Shown here one piece after another: positions 47,287 through 56,997 of a stretch of 64,000 bases of DNA (positions are counted from its first letter, which is position 1; the number at the start of each line of letters is the position of its first letter). Both the position numbers and the translations under genes were made by a program. Where the stretch lies: contig CAVRHV010000005.1 of assembly GCA_963721075.1 (NCBI GenBank), positions 372,001 to 436,000 of the forward strand. Reading direction: 5' to 3'. The stretch comes from DATFVA01 sp963721075. Its GTDB lineage: Bacteria > Bacteroidota > Ignavibacteria > Ignavibacteriales > Ignavibacteriaceae. The notes under the pieces are model-generated. The model saw only the letters and a program-made list of their open reading frames with translations. It made no database searches and was not told where the DNA came from.

Positions 47287-48262
47287 CTGACTAAAAAATA
47301 TATTATAAGCGTAGATATGGGGGGAACAAAGATACTTTCCGCAGTATCTGAATTCTGAAGAGGGGATAATTAAAAAGCTGAAAAGGCCTACCGGAACAGG
47401 TAAAGGTGCGGATGAGTATGTGAATGATCTTGCAAATGCGGTGAAAGACCTGGTAAAGGAATCAGGGATCGATAAAGAACAGGTTGCTGCCGTCTGCCTG
47501 GGTGTTCCGGGAAGTGTTGACCCTTTCACCGGTGTAATTGCAATTGCACCTAATCTTGGACTAAGGAATTATAACATCAAGAAGAAACTTGAAAGTCTCA
47601 TTCCTTATAAAGTGCTTATCGAGAACGATGTGAATCTTGGCGCTCTCGGGGTAAAGTATTTTGGGCTTGGAAAAGATGCGAAGGATATGCTCGTGGTTTT
47701 TATTGGAACAGGTATCGGGGCCGGATTTATTTTTGACGGAAAACTTTTTAGAGGAGCCGATTATGCCGCCGGAGAAATAGGTCATATTAAGGTTGAGAAG
47801 AACGGACCGTTATGCGGCTGCGGGAACCATGGGTGTTTTGAGGCTGTGGCGAGCCGTACTGCGGTAGATAGAAATATTAAGAAAGACCTGGAAAATGGTG
47901 AAAAAAGTATACTGAAAGAATTTGCCGGGTCAGATAAACAAATTAAGAGCAAAGCCCTGGCAAATGCAGTGAGGAAAGGGGATAAACTTGCAATCAAGCA
48001 TTTGTCTAAAGCCTGCAAAACCATAGGGAGAGTTCTGGCTGATATTACGAACCTGCTCAATCTGGATTTAATAATTTTAGGCGGGGGGGTAATAGAGGCA
48101 CTTGATAAATTTATGATCCCGGTAATTAAGGAGTCATTTGACGAGAATGTTCTTGCTTCTTCGGCGAAAGGATTGAAGCTCCTGCCGACTAAATTAGGAG
48201 ATGATGCAGCACTGTATGGCGGAATACCGCTTGCTGAAGAGTTCCTGAAGATTAAGATCTAG
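47287..48262 (+). CDS. ROK family sugar kinase; CTG start and frameshift
   Basis: A ROK-family protein of about 325 residues, probably a glucokinase or transcription-type ROK. It starts TKKYIISVDMGGTKI. The first in-frame ATG, GTG or TTG is too far downstream, so the CTG at 47287 is the likely start, six bases after AAGGAG. The frame breaks at 47347, where dropping a T gives LSAVLNSEEGIIKKLKRPTG. The motif VFIGTGIGAGFIFDGKL and the zinc-binding cluster GPLCGCGNHGCFE mark a ROK kinase. It phosphorylates a sugar such as glucose with ATP. Confidence 0.85.
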
Positions 48263-50202
48263 CTGAATTGATTCTCCACTCTGGCAAGTTCGTTTGAAGT
48301 TTCTTCCCATTCGGCGAGCACCAGTTCAAGTTCTTTTTTTGAGTTCTGGAATTCCATATTGATGGTTCTGGCTTTTTCGGGATTAGAGTAAGTTTCGGGA
48401 AGCGTTAACTCTTTCTCAAGTGATTTTTCCTTTTTCTCCAGCTCAGAAATTCTTTTCTCCAGTACTTCAATTTTCTTTAACAGATCCTTGGTTGCGTTAT
48501 ATCTTTTTTGCCGCTGCTCAGCTTCCAGTCTTTTCTGATCTTTGCGCGAAGCTGATTCATTAATAGCTGACTCTTTTGCCGCTTTATCCTCTTCAGTCAG
48601 CATACCCCTCTTCCTCAGATAATACTCAATTCCTCCCTCAAAGCTTTTAATTTCACCCTTCCTTATCTCAACAACCTTATTTACCACGGGTTCGAGAAAG
48701 TCAATATCATGAGATACCAATATTAATGAACCCTTAAAATCAATCAATGCTCTCTGAAGAACCTTTTTTGAAGAAATATCCAGGTGGTTTGTCGGTTCAT
48801 CAAGAATGATGAAATTAGATTTCGTCAACAGGATCTTTGCCAGCGCCACGCGGCTTTTTTCTCCGCCGGATAATACCCCGATTTTCTTAAACACGTCATC
48901 ACCGGAAAATAAAAATGAGCCAAGAAGTGAACGAAGCTGGCCGACTGTTTTCTCTTCTGCAATCCCTTCGATTGTCTCAATTATATCAAGCCCGGGCTTT
49001 AAGTTATCGGCAACATCCTGTGCATAATATGATATTATAGTGTTATGACCCGTAATCCTCTGTCCGCTGTCGATGTCTAACACCCCGGCAATAACTTTTG
49101 AAAGGGTGGTTTTTCCCGCACCATTGGGACCCACAAATGCTATCTTTTCACCCCTGTTTACCGTGAAGTCAAGATTATGCAGTACGGTATTATCCCCATA
49201 TGACTTCGTGATATTCTTCAGTTCTATATTTACTTTGCCGCTTGAAGGAGGCTCCGGGAATTTTATATATATATCTTCACTGGAATCGGGAAGTTCAATT
49301 AATTCCATTTTCTCAAGCTGCTTAATTCTGCTTTGTACCTGTTTTGCTTTAGTAGCCTTGTATCTGAACCGCTCAATAAATCTTTCTGTTTCTTTAATTT
49401 TTTTCTGCTGCAGAATAAACTGGTTTTCGGTAAGCTTATCCCTTTCTTCTTTATACTTCAGGTAATCATCATAACTTCCGTTATAAGTATTGAATCTGCC
49501 CATGTATATTTCCAGAGTTTTCCCGGTAACCTGGTTGATAAAATGTTTATCGTGAGAGACGATGAGCAGGGCTCCCTTATATGATTTAAGAAAGCTGATC
49601 AGCCATTCCAGTGAATCAAGATCCAGATGATTAGTGGGCTCATCCATAAGCAGTAAATCATTCTGCTGAATAAGTATTTTTGCCAGAGCGATACGCATCT
49701 GCCAGCCGCCGGAAAATTCATCCGTTAGCCGATTTAAATCCTTTTCCTCAAATCCCAGTCCGCTTAAAATCTTTTCTACTTTTGATTCAGCACTATACGA
49801 ATCCAGTTCCTCCAGGCGCAGATGAACTTCCCCGAGCTGGTGAACGAGATCTTCTCTGTCTTCCGGTGATAAATCTGAGCCCGATAATTTATCGGTCAAT
49901 TCCTTTTCTTTTTCCTGCAAGTAGACAATGTCTGATAAAGCCGATTTTGCTTCCTCAAGCAGGGTAGACCCGCTGTGAGTTACATTTTCCTGTGGAAGAT
50001 ACCCTATGCTTGTTCTTTTCTGCCGCTGTATTCTGCCCGATTCGGGCTGAAGATTTCCGTAAATAATTTTTAGAAGAGATGATTTTCCGGTACCGTTTGC
50101 TCCGACAAGTGAAATTTTGTCTCCGGAATTAATTTTCAGATTGACATCTTTAAATAAATATTTTCCGCCGAACTGTAATGAAATATTGGTGAGATCTATC
50201 AT
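48259..50202 (-). CDS. ABC-F family ATPase
   Basis: A 647-residue protein with two ABC domains and no membrane part. Walker A is VGANGTGKSS near residue 35 and VGPNGAGKTT near 345. The signatures FSGGWQMRIALAK and LSGGEKSRVALAK and the Walker B LLMDEPTNHLD and IILDEPTNHLD are present. An Arm/linker helix lies between (EERDKLTENQFILQQ), and a charged coiled coil is at the C-terminus. ABC-F proteins act on the ribosome in translation or antibiotic protection. It ends four bases from the convergent ROK stop. AGATG-type context at 50202; it is unbroken. Confidence 0.93.
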   Translation of the reverse strand: MIDLTNISLQFGGKYLFKDVNLKINSGDKISLVGANGTGKSSLLKIIYGNLQPESGRIQRQKRTSIGYLPQENVTHSGSTLLEEAKSALSDIVYLQEKEKELTDKLSGSDLSPEDREDLVHQLGEVHLRLEELDSYSAESKVEKILSGLGFEEKDLNRLTDEFSGGWQMRIALAKILIQQNDLLLMDEPTNHLDLDSLEWLISFLKSYKGALLIVSHDKHFINQVTGKTLEIYMGRFNTYNGSYDDYLKYKEERDKLTENQFILQQKKIKETERFIERFRYKATKAKQVQSRIKQLEKMELIELPDSSEDIYIKFPEPPSSGKVNIELKNITKSYGDNTVLHNLDFTVNRGEKIAFVGPNGAGKTTLSKVIAGVLDIDSGQRITGHNTIISYYAQDVADNLKPGLDIIETIEGIAEEKTVGQLRSLLGSFLFSGDDVFKKIGVLSGGEKSRVALAKILLTKSNFIILDEPTNHLDISSKKVLQRALIDFKGSLILVSHDIDFLEPVVNKVVEIRKGEIKSFEGGIEYYLRKRGMLTEEDKAAKESAINESASRKDQKRLEAEQRQKRYNATKDLLKKIEVLEKRISELEKKEKSLEKELTLPETYSNPEKARTINMEFQNSKKELELVLAEWEETSNELARVENQFS

Positions 50203-50222
50203 CTATATCAGATATTCAGTAA

Positions 50223-52452
50223 TTATTTATGCAGTACTGCAACCTTGCCCGTAATTACATTATTACCCTCTTTGTCGAAGGCTACAACCAGGTATATACC
50301 GCTTCCGACCAGATTGCCATTTTCATCCTTCCCGTCCCAGGAAGCAATACGACCTCCCGGGGATGAAAATTCCTTAATTAGTTTACCCTCGATGTTGAGT
50401 ATTTTGATATCCGTATCCCTGATCAGTCCATCTATGGTAAGCTTATTGGTTCCTTCCTGAATTATAAAGGGATTGGGATATACGAATAGCTCGGAAAATG
50501 AATCTACAGGTTTCACAGCGGGAGTATCAAAAGATGTGAGTCCTTCATCCGTACCTACATATACTCTTCCCGAATTTGGATCAATTGCTAAACTGCGTAT
50601 CTGATCGGAGAGCAGGGGACTATTTTTTGAATCATATGTTGCAAGGAGACTTGATCCGTCGGAATTAACCAGGAGAAGTCCCTGATTTGTCCCGACCCAT
50701 TTGTTATTTAGCGGATCAACGGCCATAACATTTATTGTCTGCTGACGTAATGCAAATACGGAAGAAATTCGGAAATTAGGTGTATTCTCAAACACGGTAC
50801 TGTTATTTGTAATTATGTTTACTCCGGTACCTGTGCCTACCCAAATATCACCTCGTTTATCTACCACAACGGAGTATATAAAATTACTGTTCAGTCCGTC
50901 ATCTGTATTCAGAAATCCGAATTTATTATCAGTTGAATCTGTTGGGTTGTTTTCGTTAAAATAGAACAACCCCAGTCTGTTTGTATTACGAACACAATAC
51001 CATTTAGTATCATACGGATCAATTGCCAGTGAATAATGCTGATCAAATGCCTGTCCGAACTCTGACGGATTTGCATAAGTTTCCCAGGAGCTGTCCGGAT
51101 GAAGCACTCCAAGAGCCCGCGAATCCCCCGGCCAGTAGTTCAGCACCCAGAGATTCCCGCGCGAATCCTTTCCGAATCCTGAGATCAGCAGGAAGTCAGG
51201 ATTGGAGGGATCTCCTACTAACGGGGTGTTTGCTGTTGTAAAATTTCTAAACGTTCCGTTCTTTAAACTTGTAAATCCCTTTCCCCAGCTGCCAAAATAA
51301 ACTTCATCATCGGCAGGGGAACTGACAAAGTTAAATGCGTTCGTAATTAGCTGCGGTGTAGTAGCACGATTATAGTTTGTCCATTTGGTTCCGTCGTACT
51401 TATAGAAGCCGACACCGGTATTATCTTTTCCGCTTGCTGACCACAGATTTCCGCTGTTGTCTACTGTAAGTTCCGGGAATTGATTGGCCTGGGGACCGTT
51501 GGGATAATTATATTTTCTGTTTTTCACCTCGTAAACACCTGCATTAGAGGCGGCAATTAATCCCAAAGAATTTGAATAAACCAGCCTGTTTATTTGAACA
51601 GCTGCAGAGTCAAATGTTGATAAATTAGTATTATTATAGAGATAAATCATTTTACCCGCTGCTATAAATAATGAGTCGCCTTCTAAAAGGAGATCATTAA
51701 TAGGGATATTATTAAACTGCGGAAGGAACGAACTCCATGTTGAATCATTCTTTATTGACAGTCCTCTGTCGGTCGCAGCTATTATGGAATTATTCATCTT
51801 AACAACGCGTACAACATTATTTGAGGGAAGACCGTTCTGAGTAGTATAAGTATTCCATGATTCGGGTGCGGATAAATTTTCGGCACCTTCTTTCTGAATA
51901 GCTACTCCAGCACTGGTTGCAAGATATATCAGGTGAGCTTTAAGGGAACTGTTAACCTTCACATATGGCTGAAAATTTCCATATTTAAAAAAAGTATCAT
52001 AGAAGAAGTAGCTTTTTGAATCTATTAATGAAAGACCAAAGTCGGTGCAGACATATATAGTATCACCTATTGACTCCAGGTTGTTGATGCTTTTATTTGA
52101 CTGTTCTGTATCATTATATATATCAAGAATAGTTTTAAGTCTGACCCGTAGAAGGATCATAGACATCTATGGCTCCCTCTTCACCGCCAAACCAGATCTT
52201 ACCATCCTGATTAATTGCAACTGCATTTAAAAAAGAACCTATCAGACCGTCATTTTTATGCAGGGTGAGGAATTCGCCCGAAACTGTATTATAGAAAAAT
52301 CCTCCTCCGCTGCTGGCTGCCCATATACCGTTCGCTGCCGGTTGAATTGATCTGACATTTTTCATATCAGTATAGTTTTTCCAGTTGTAGGTTTCCTGGC
52401 CGTAAAGAAATTGGATACTAAAAAATAAAAGTAATAAAAAATGAACCTTCAT
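50223..52452 (-). CDS. PorZ-like propeller protein, frameshifted
   Basis: A secreted protein of about 742 residues with a signal peptide (MKVHFLLLLFFSIQFLYGQ). Two seven-bladed propeller regions follow with two-component-regulator-type repeats (GIWAASSGGGFFYN, GLIGSFLNAVAINQDGKIWFGG, DDGLNSNFIYSVVVDKRGDIWVGT). A C-terminal tail starts VYPNPFIIQEGTNKLTI and ends GKVAVLHK. The frame is lost at 52140; dropping one base joins DVYDPSTGQ to LKTILDIYND. Layout and N-terminal sequence match PorZ, a surface component of the type IX secretion attachment complex; this is inference. It lies 132 bp from ribH on the same strand. Confidence 0.8.
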
Positions 52453-52584
52453 TTATGTCCCCGCAAGTTTGGGAATAATGAATGACTAAGAATGAAAATT
52501 ACAGGTAATAAAAATAATATTTTTCAACTTGGCTGAAAGGTTAAAATTCTTATCTACTTAATATTAAATGAGTTAGGAGGAGGA

Positions 52585-53052
52585 CTATTTCAGCTGATTG
52601 TTCAGCAAGTCGCTCATTTCAATGGCTGTCAAGACTGCATCCCTGCCCTTATTTCCCGATTTTCCCCCGCTCCTTTCCATAGCCTGTTCAATTGTATTGG
52701 TCGTTAATACACCAAATATAACAGGAATACCGGAATCGAGGGAAACGCGTTGTACACCGGTGGTTACTCCCATTGAAACATAATCAAAATGCGGAGTTGC
52801 ACCCCGGATTACTGCTCCGAGGCAGATTATTGCAGAATATTTTTTTGATAATGCAAGGGTGGAAGCAGTAACAGGAATTTCAAATGCTCCGGGAACTTTA
52901 ACGATGTCAAATTCATTTTCGTTATAACCTTTTTCAGCAAGACATTTTTTTGCTCCATCCAGCAGACGGTCGGTTATAAATTCATTAAATCTGCTTACTA
53001 CAATTGCGAATTTGAAATTTTTGGCGGAAGAATTGCCTTCAATTATATTCAT
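52585..53052 (-). CDS. ribH: 6,7-dimethyl-8-ribityllumazine synthase
   Basis: A 155-residue RibH. Motifs are SRFNEFITDRLLDGA, VPGAFEIPVTASTLA, LGAVIRGATPHFDYV with the catalytic His, VFGVLTTN-type segment (FGVLTTNTIEQAMERSGGKSGNKG) and AAIEMSDLL-like end. It condenses the butanone phosphate with the pyrimidine to make the riboflavin precursor and assembles into 60-mers or pentamers. It lies nine bases after the PHP gene, in an operon with the PHP and Crp-type genes. Confidence 0.96.
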   Translation of the reverse strand: MNIIEGNSSAKNFKFAIVVSRFNEFITDRLLDGAKKCLAEKGYNENEFDIVKVPGAFEIPVTASTLALSKKYSAIICLGAVIRGATPHFDYVSMGVTTGVQRVSLDSGIPVIFGVLTTNTIEQAMERSGGKSGNKGRDAVLTAIEMSDLLNNQLK

Positions 53053-53060
53053 ATAATTTA

Positions 53061-53891
53061 TTATGCTATATTTTTGAGGAGTCTCTGTCTCATTGCATCA
53101 ACAACCGTCCGGGTAACATAGAACTTCCCGAAGTTATTCTCATCCTCTCTCTTTCCGCCGTGGTAATCCGATCCGCCGGATTCAAGAAGAAAGTATTCAT
53201 TCGCTATTCCTCTGTAAAACTTAACAAGCTGCTGTGAATGAGAAGGATGAATAACTTCAATACCGTCAACACCGGATTCGATCAGCTCTTTAAGAATATG
53301 TTCCGGCATAATTCCCGGATGTGCTATGAACGAAAGTCCCCCTGAATCGGAAATTATTTTGAATGCGCTTCTGGGTGATATATGAACCTTTTTTTCATAC
53401 GCTACACATCCATTCCCGATGTATTTATTAAAAGCTTCATAATATGAATTTATAAAACCCCCCTCAACCATAGCCTGGGCGATATGGGGACGTCCTACAG
53501 CTGAATTGCGGGAAATTTTCAGCACATCTTCAAGCTTAAGAGAAATTCCGAGGGTATTAAGTTTTCTAACTATTCTGTCTGCTCTTTTGAGTCTTTCTGC
53601 CCGGAAGAATTCAAGGTATCTTTCAATTTCGGGATTGCCGGGCTCAACGAAATAGCCAAGAATATGGATTTCTCTGTCCATTATGTCAGAACTGATTTCA
53701 ACACCGGGAATTATTTCGACGCCTACCTGCCTGCCGTATTCAGAAGCTTCTTCTATAGCAGCAAGATTATCGTGATCGGTAATACTTAATATTTCAATCC
53801 CCTTTTGTTTAGCCTTATCTATTAATTCCCTGGGAGAATTAAACCCGTCTGAATAATTTGTATGTGAATGTAAATCGACTTTTGAACGCAT
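53061..53891 (-). CDS. PHP domain phosphoesterase
   Basis: A 276-residue polymerase-and-histidinol-phosphatase fold protein. Metal ligands are visible: VDLHSHTNYSDG (start), SITDHDN near residue 39, GVEISSD near 63, FIAHPGIMPE near 185 and GGSDYHGGKRED near 240. This set resembles 3',5'-nucleoside bisphosphate phosphatase (RNase AM/YciV), which clears pAp and helps trim rRNA 5' ends. The role is inferred from this likeness. It lies nine bases after the Crp-family gene. Confidence 0.88.
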   Translation of the reverse strand: MRSKVDLHSHTNYSDGFNSPRELIDKAKQKGIEILSITDHDNLAAIEEASEYGRQVGVEIIPGVEISSDIMDREIHILGYFVEPGNPEIERYLEFFRAERLKRADRIVRKLNTLGISLKLEDVLKISRNSAVGRPHIAQAMVEGGFINSYYEAFNKYIGNGCVAYEKKVHISPRSAFKIISDSGGLSFIAHPGIMPEHILKELIESGVDGIEVIHPSHSQQLVKFYRGIANEYFLLESGGSDYHGGKREDENNFGKFYVTRTVVDAMRQRLLKNIA

Positions 53892-53899
53892 TAATTATT

Positions 53900-54583
53900 T
53901 CAACTGAACATTTCTTTAAATTTTTCATAATCTAATATACGAAGTTTTGAGCCGTCAAGCTCAACTAATCCTTTCTTTGCAAAGGAATGCAAAGTACGTG
54001 ATATTGTTTCCCTTGATGTTCCGGCCATATTTGCAAGATCATGCTGGTAGGGAAGTTTTTCTATTTCTACGGTGCCCTGTTTGATTTTACCAACATCATC
54101 TGCTATCTGAAGAATTACAGTGGCAACCTTTCCTTCAGCATCTTTGAGAGAAAGAGATTTAATTTTCATATCGGCAGAACGGAGTCTGTTTGTTAGTTCC
54201 TGAAGAAGTGCAATTGAAATTTCGGGATGACTATGAAGCATCTCAAGGAATTCACTTCTCTGGACAATGAACAATTCTGCATCTTCCATTGCAGTTACGT
54301 TAGCAGACCTGCTCATACCATCAAGTATAGCCATTTCTCCAAAAAAATCAGATTCGTTGAGTATTGTCAATATTACTTCTTTTCCGTCATCACTGACTCT
54401 GGAAACCTTAACTTTTCCTTTAATGATTACAAATAATGCTGAACCGGTTTCATGTTCAAACAAAATTACCGAGTCTTTTGTGAAGGATTTCCTTATTCCT
54501 AACCTTGAGATCTGTTCTAATGTGCTTTCTTCAAGTTCGGAGAAAATAGGGACATATTTTAAGAAATCGATTTTTTCTTGCAT
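53900..54583 (-). CDS. Crp/Fnr family transcriptional regulator
   Basis: A 227-residue regulator. The N-terminal cyclic-nucleotide-binding-like domain (residues 10-120) has FFGEMAILDGMSRSANVTA with a phosphate-binding-type Arg-Ser-Ala. The long dimer helix follows, then a helix-turn-helix YQHDLANMAGTSRETISRTLHSFAKKGLVE (about 178-208). There are no cysteines, so it cannot hold an Fe-S cluster as FNR does. A ligand such as cAMP is possible. It is the first gene of an operon with the PHP phosphatase and ribH. A near-perfect Fnr/Crp-type box lies 54 bp upstream. Confidence 0.92.
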   Translation of the reverse strand: MQEKIDFLKYVPIFSELEESTLEQISRLGIRKSFTKDSVILFEHETGSALFVIIKGKVKVSRVSDDGKEVILTILNESDFFGEMAILDGMSRSANVTAMEDAELFIVQRSEFLEMLHSHPEISIALLQELTNRLRSADMKIKSLSLKDAEGKVATVILQIADDVGKIKQGTVEIEKLPYQHDLANMAGTSRETISRTLHSFAKKGLVELDGSKLRILDYEKFKEMFS

Positions 54584-54636
54584 ATCTTTGGCCTCTTTTC
54601 AGAAAAGTTTAATAATATTGAAATATAAATTTGGGT

Positions 54637-54650
54637 TTGATGAAAGTCAA
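54637..54650. promoter_or_regulatory. Candidate Fnr/Crp-type operator
   Basis: TTGATGAAAGTCAA matches the dyad consensus TTGATN4ATCAA with one mismatch. It is about 54 bp before the regulator's start codon and 173 bp before the divergent ppiD, so it may serve autoregulation or either promoter. Confidence 0.35.
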
Positions 54651-54822
54651 TTTTCGTAAACCGTTGCAAAATAAGTAAAAAGGTATGGCCCGGATGTTAT
54701 CTACGTCTCTTTTAGCCGGATTTTATGCATAATATTTACTTCAATTTTCATTGCTTTTTTTGGCCTATGTCTCTATTTTAGACGACTTATTTATAAATTT
54801 TTAGACTGGAGAGAATTAAATT

Positions 54823-56913
54823 ATGCCAATGATGGCGAAAATGCGGAGTTTGGCTCCTGCTTTTATTATTTCTGTAGGTGCTCTTTTTGTTCTTTTTATG
54901 GTTATCTCTGACTCGAATGTACTTGAGGCATTGGGGGGCGGACGATCTAACTATATTGGAAAAGTTGACGGTGAAGAAATATCCTACCAGGATTTTAATA
55001 ATGTTCTAGAAAGACAAAGAGAACAATTAAGAAAGCAGAATGGGGAGGACCTTAATGAAGAACAAACCATTCAGCTGCGCAACCAGGTATGGGATGCAAT
55101 GGTTACCCAGATACTTCTGAAAAAGGAAATAAACAAATACGGAATTAGTGTATCTGATCAGGAAATAAAAGATATCATCCTTGGCGATAATCCTCCAGAT
55201 TTTCTTAAACAAAATTTTATTGATTCCACGGGAAAGTTCAACAGACAGCTCTATGAATCAGCCCTTTTTGATCCAAGGAATAAAGATGTTTTAATCCAGG
55301 CAGAAGAAGGCGTAAGGCAGACAAGATTGAATGAGAAGCTCCAGAGTCTGGTTTTCGCTTCTGTTACTGTAAGTGAGGATGAGATCAGGAGAGACTTTAT
55401 AGATCAGAATACAAAAATTACTGCTGATTATGTACTCGCTCCGCTTTTCATATTCCCTGATTCAACTTTTAAGATTACTGATGAGGACATTAAAGATTAC
55501 TACAACAAAAATCTTGATAAATTTAGTGTTGCAGCTCAGAGAAAAGTTAAATATGTACTTTTTCCTTTTAAGCCATCTTCAGAAGATTCAACCTTCTCCA
55601 GAAGAAACCTCGAGATTATTGCCCAAAAATTCCAGCAGGATACTTCTGACTTTAAAACCGTTGCTGAGAATTACGGCTCAAGCCCTATGACCGTTGATAC
55701 TCTCTCTATGTCTCAGTTTCCTAAGGAAATTACCGGTCAGATTGAACAGGCAAAGATTGGTAAGATCATTGGGCCGGTTTCAACCCCGCAGGGTTATGCA
55801 CTTTACCATTTAATAGGCACTTTACCTTCAGATAAGCCTGAAGTAAGGGCTTCACATATACTGATCAATCAGTATGGGAATGCAGAGAGCAACAAAGAAG
55901 AAGCGATGAAACTTTACAAACAGTTGAAGGACGGTGCTGATTTTGCAAAGCTTGCACGCGAGTATTCACGTGATCCGGGCAGTGCTCAAAACGGCGGAGA
56001 TCTTGGCTGGTTCAGTAAGGGGATGATGGTTCCTGAATTTGAAAAAGTTGCTCTGAATGCTAAAGTCGGAGTTGTGCAGGAACCTATTCAGACTCAGTTT
56101 GGATACCATATAATAAAAGTTACTGATAAGTCGGATAAGAAGTATATTGTTCAGAGGATTGTCAACCCTCTTGAAACTTCTGCTACTACAAAAGATCTGC
56201 TTCAATCGCAGGCTCAGGATTTTGCTTATATAGCTACAAAGAACGGATTTGAGGGTGAAGCTAAGTTAATGAATTATAAAGTTCAGGAATCGGGAGCTTT
56301 CCAGGAGGATGCGGCAGCTATTCCGGGACTGGGGCAGAATAAAAATATTCCCGAATTCGCTTTTGATAATGATATGAATACAGTCAGCGAGCCTTTCAGG
56401 TTAAGCACAGGCTATGCAGTAGTGATGGTTTCAGAGGTTACAAATGAAGGCGTGAAACCATTTGAGGAAGTAAAAAATACAATAAAACCTCAGGTAATAC
56501 GTGAAAAACAGTATGCTAAAGCGAAACAGCTCGTTGAAGAGATTAAACAAAAGGTTGGCGGCGATTTAAGCAAAGCTCAGACAATCAACCCGAAAGTAAC
56601 TTATAACGAGGCAAAAGATTTTACTCCTGCCGGTACGGTTCCGGGCCTGGGGAAAGACTGGGCATTTATTGAAACAGCACTCGAAGCTCCCCTGAACAAG
56701 GTTACGGATCCTGTTCACGGCTACAGAGGCTATTACCTTATTAAGGTTACAAACAGGACTCCTTTTGATTCGTCAAAGTATGAGATACAAAGAAATTCCA
56801 TCAGGGATAAAATAATCAGACAAAAACAGAGTACAGTTCTTAATCAATGGATTGAAGAACTTAAAAAGAAAGCCGATATTGTAGATAACAGGAGTCAATT
56901 TTTCGGTCAATAA
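54823..56913 (+). CDS. PpiD-like periplasmic peptidyl-prolyl isomerase
   Basis: A 696-residue envelope folding factor. An N-terminal membrane anchor (MPMMAKMRSLAPAFIISVGALFVLFMVIS) leads into a SurA_N-like chaperone region (residues 40-200: KVDGEEISYQDFNNVLERQ and IKDIILGDNPP). A parvulin domain sits near residues 340-460 (VRASHILI, LAREYSRDPGSAQNGGDLGWF, GYHIIKVTDK). A second parvulin-like unit and a helical tail follow. It helps outer-membrane proteins fold after export. GGAGAG precedes ATG 54823. A strong terminator follows the gene. Confidence 0.92.
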   Translation: MPMMAKMRSLAPAFIISVGALFVLFMVISDSNVLEALGGGRSNYIGKVDGEEISYQDFNNVLERQREQLRKQNGEDLNEEQTIQLRNQVWDAMVTQILLKKEINKYGISVSDQEIKDIILGDNPPDFLKQNFIDSTGKFNRQLYESALFDPRNKDVLIQAEEGVRQTRLNEKLQSLVFASVTVSEDEIRRDFIDQNTKITADYVLAPLFIFPDSTFKITDEDIKDYYNKNLDKFSVAAQRKVKYVLFPFKPSSEDSTFSRRNLEIIAQKFQQDTSDFKTVAENYGSSPMTVDTLSMSQFPKEITGQIEQAKIGKIIGPVSTPQGYALYHLIGTLPSDKPEVRASHILINQYGNAESNKEEAMKLYKQLKDGADFAKLAREYSRDPGSAQNGGDLGWFSKGMMVPEFEKVALNAKVGVVQEPIQTQFGYHIIKVTDKSDKKYIVQRIVNPLETSATTKDLLQSQAQDFAYIATKNGFEGEAKLMNYKVQESGAFQEDAAAIPGLGQNKNIPEFAFDNDMNTVSEPFRLSTGYAVVMVSEVTNEGVKPFEEVKNTIKPQVIREKQYAKAKQLVEEIKQKVGGDLSKAQTINPKVTYNEAKDFTPAGTVPGLGKDWAFIETALEAPLNKVTDPVHGYRGYYLIKVTNRTPFDSSKYEIQRNSIRDKIIRQKQSTVLNQWIEELKKKADIVDNRSQFFGQ

Positions 56914-56934
56914 CAAATAAATAGTTTTTTCTGT

Positions 56935-56978
56935 ACCCCTGTTTAGAAGCTGAGTCTATAAACAGGGGTTTTGTTTTT
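56935..56978 (+). terminator. Rho-independent terminator after ppiD
   Basis: A perfect 11-bp stem, ACCCCTGTTTA (56935-56945) with TAAACAGGGGT (56959-56969), is followed by a T-rich tail. It also covers the TTG that would be an upstream start of the next gene. Confidence 0.9.
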
Positions 56979-56997
56979 AAATTTATTAAATAACAGA

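Noticed and set aside
11239..52140. Programmed ribosomal frameshifting as the cause of the many frame breaks
   Set aside because: The sites share no slippery sequence or following structure, they occur in unrelated genes, and some lie in coupled overlaps that only work after correction. A sequencing cause is simpler.
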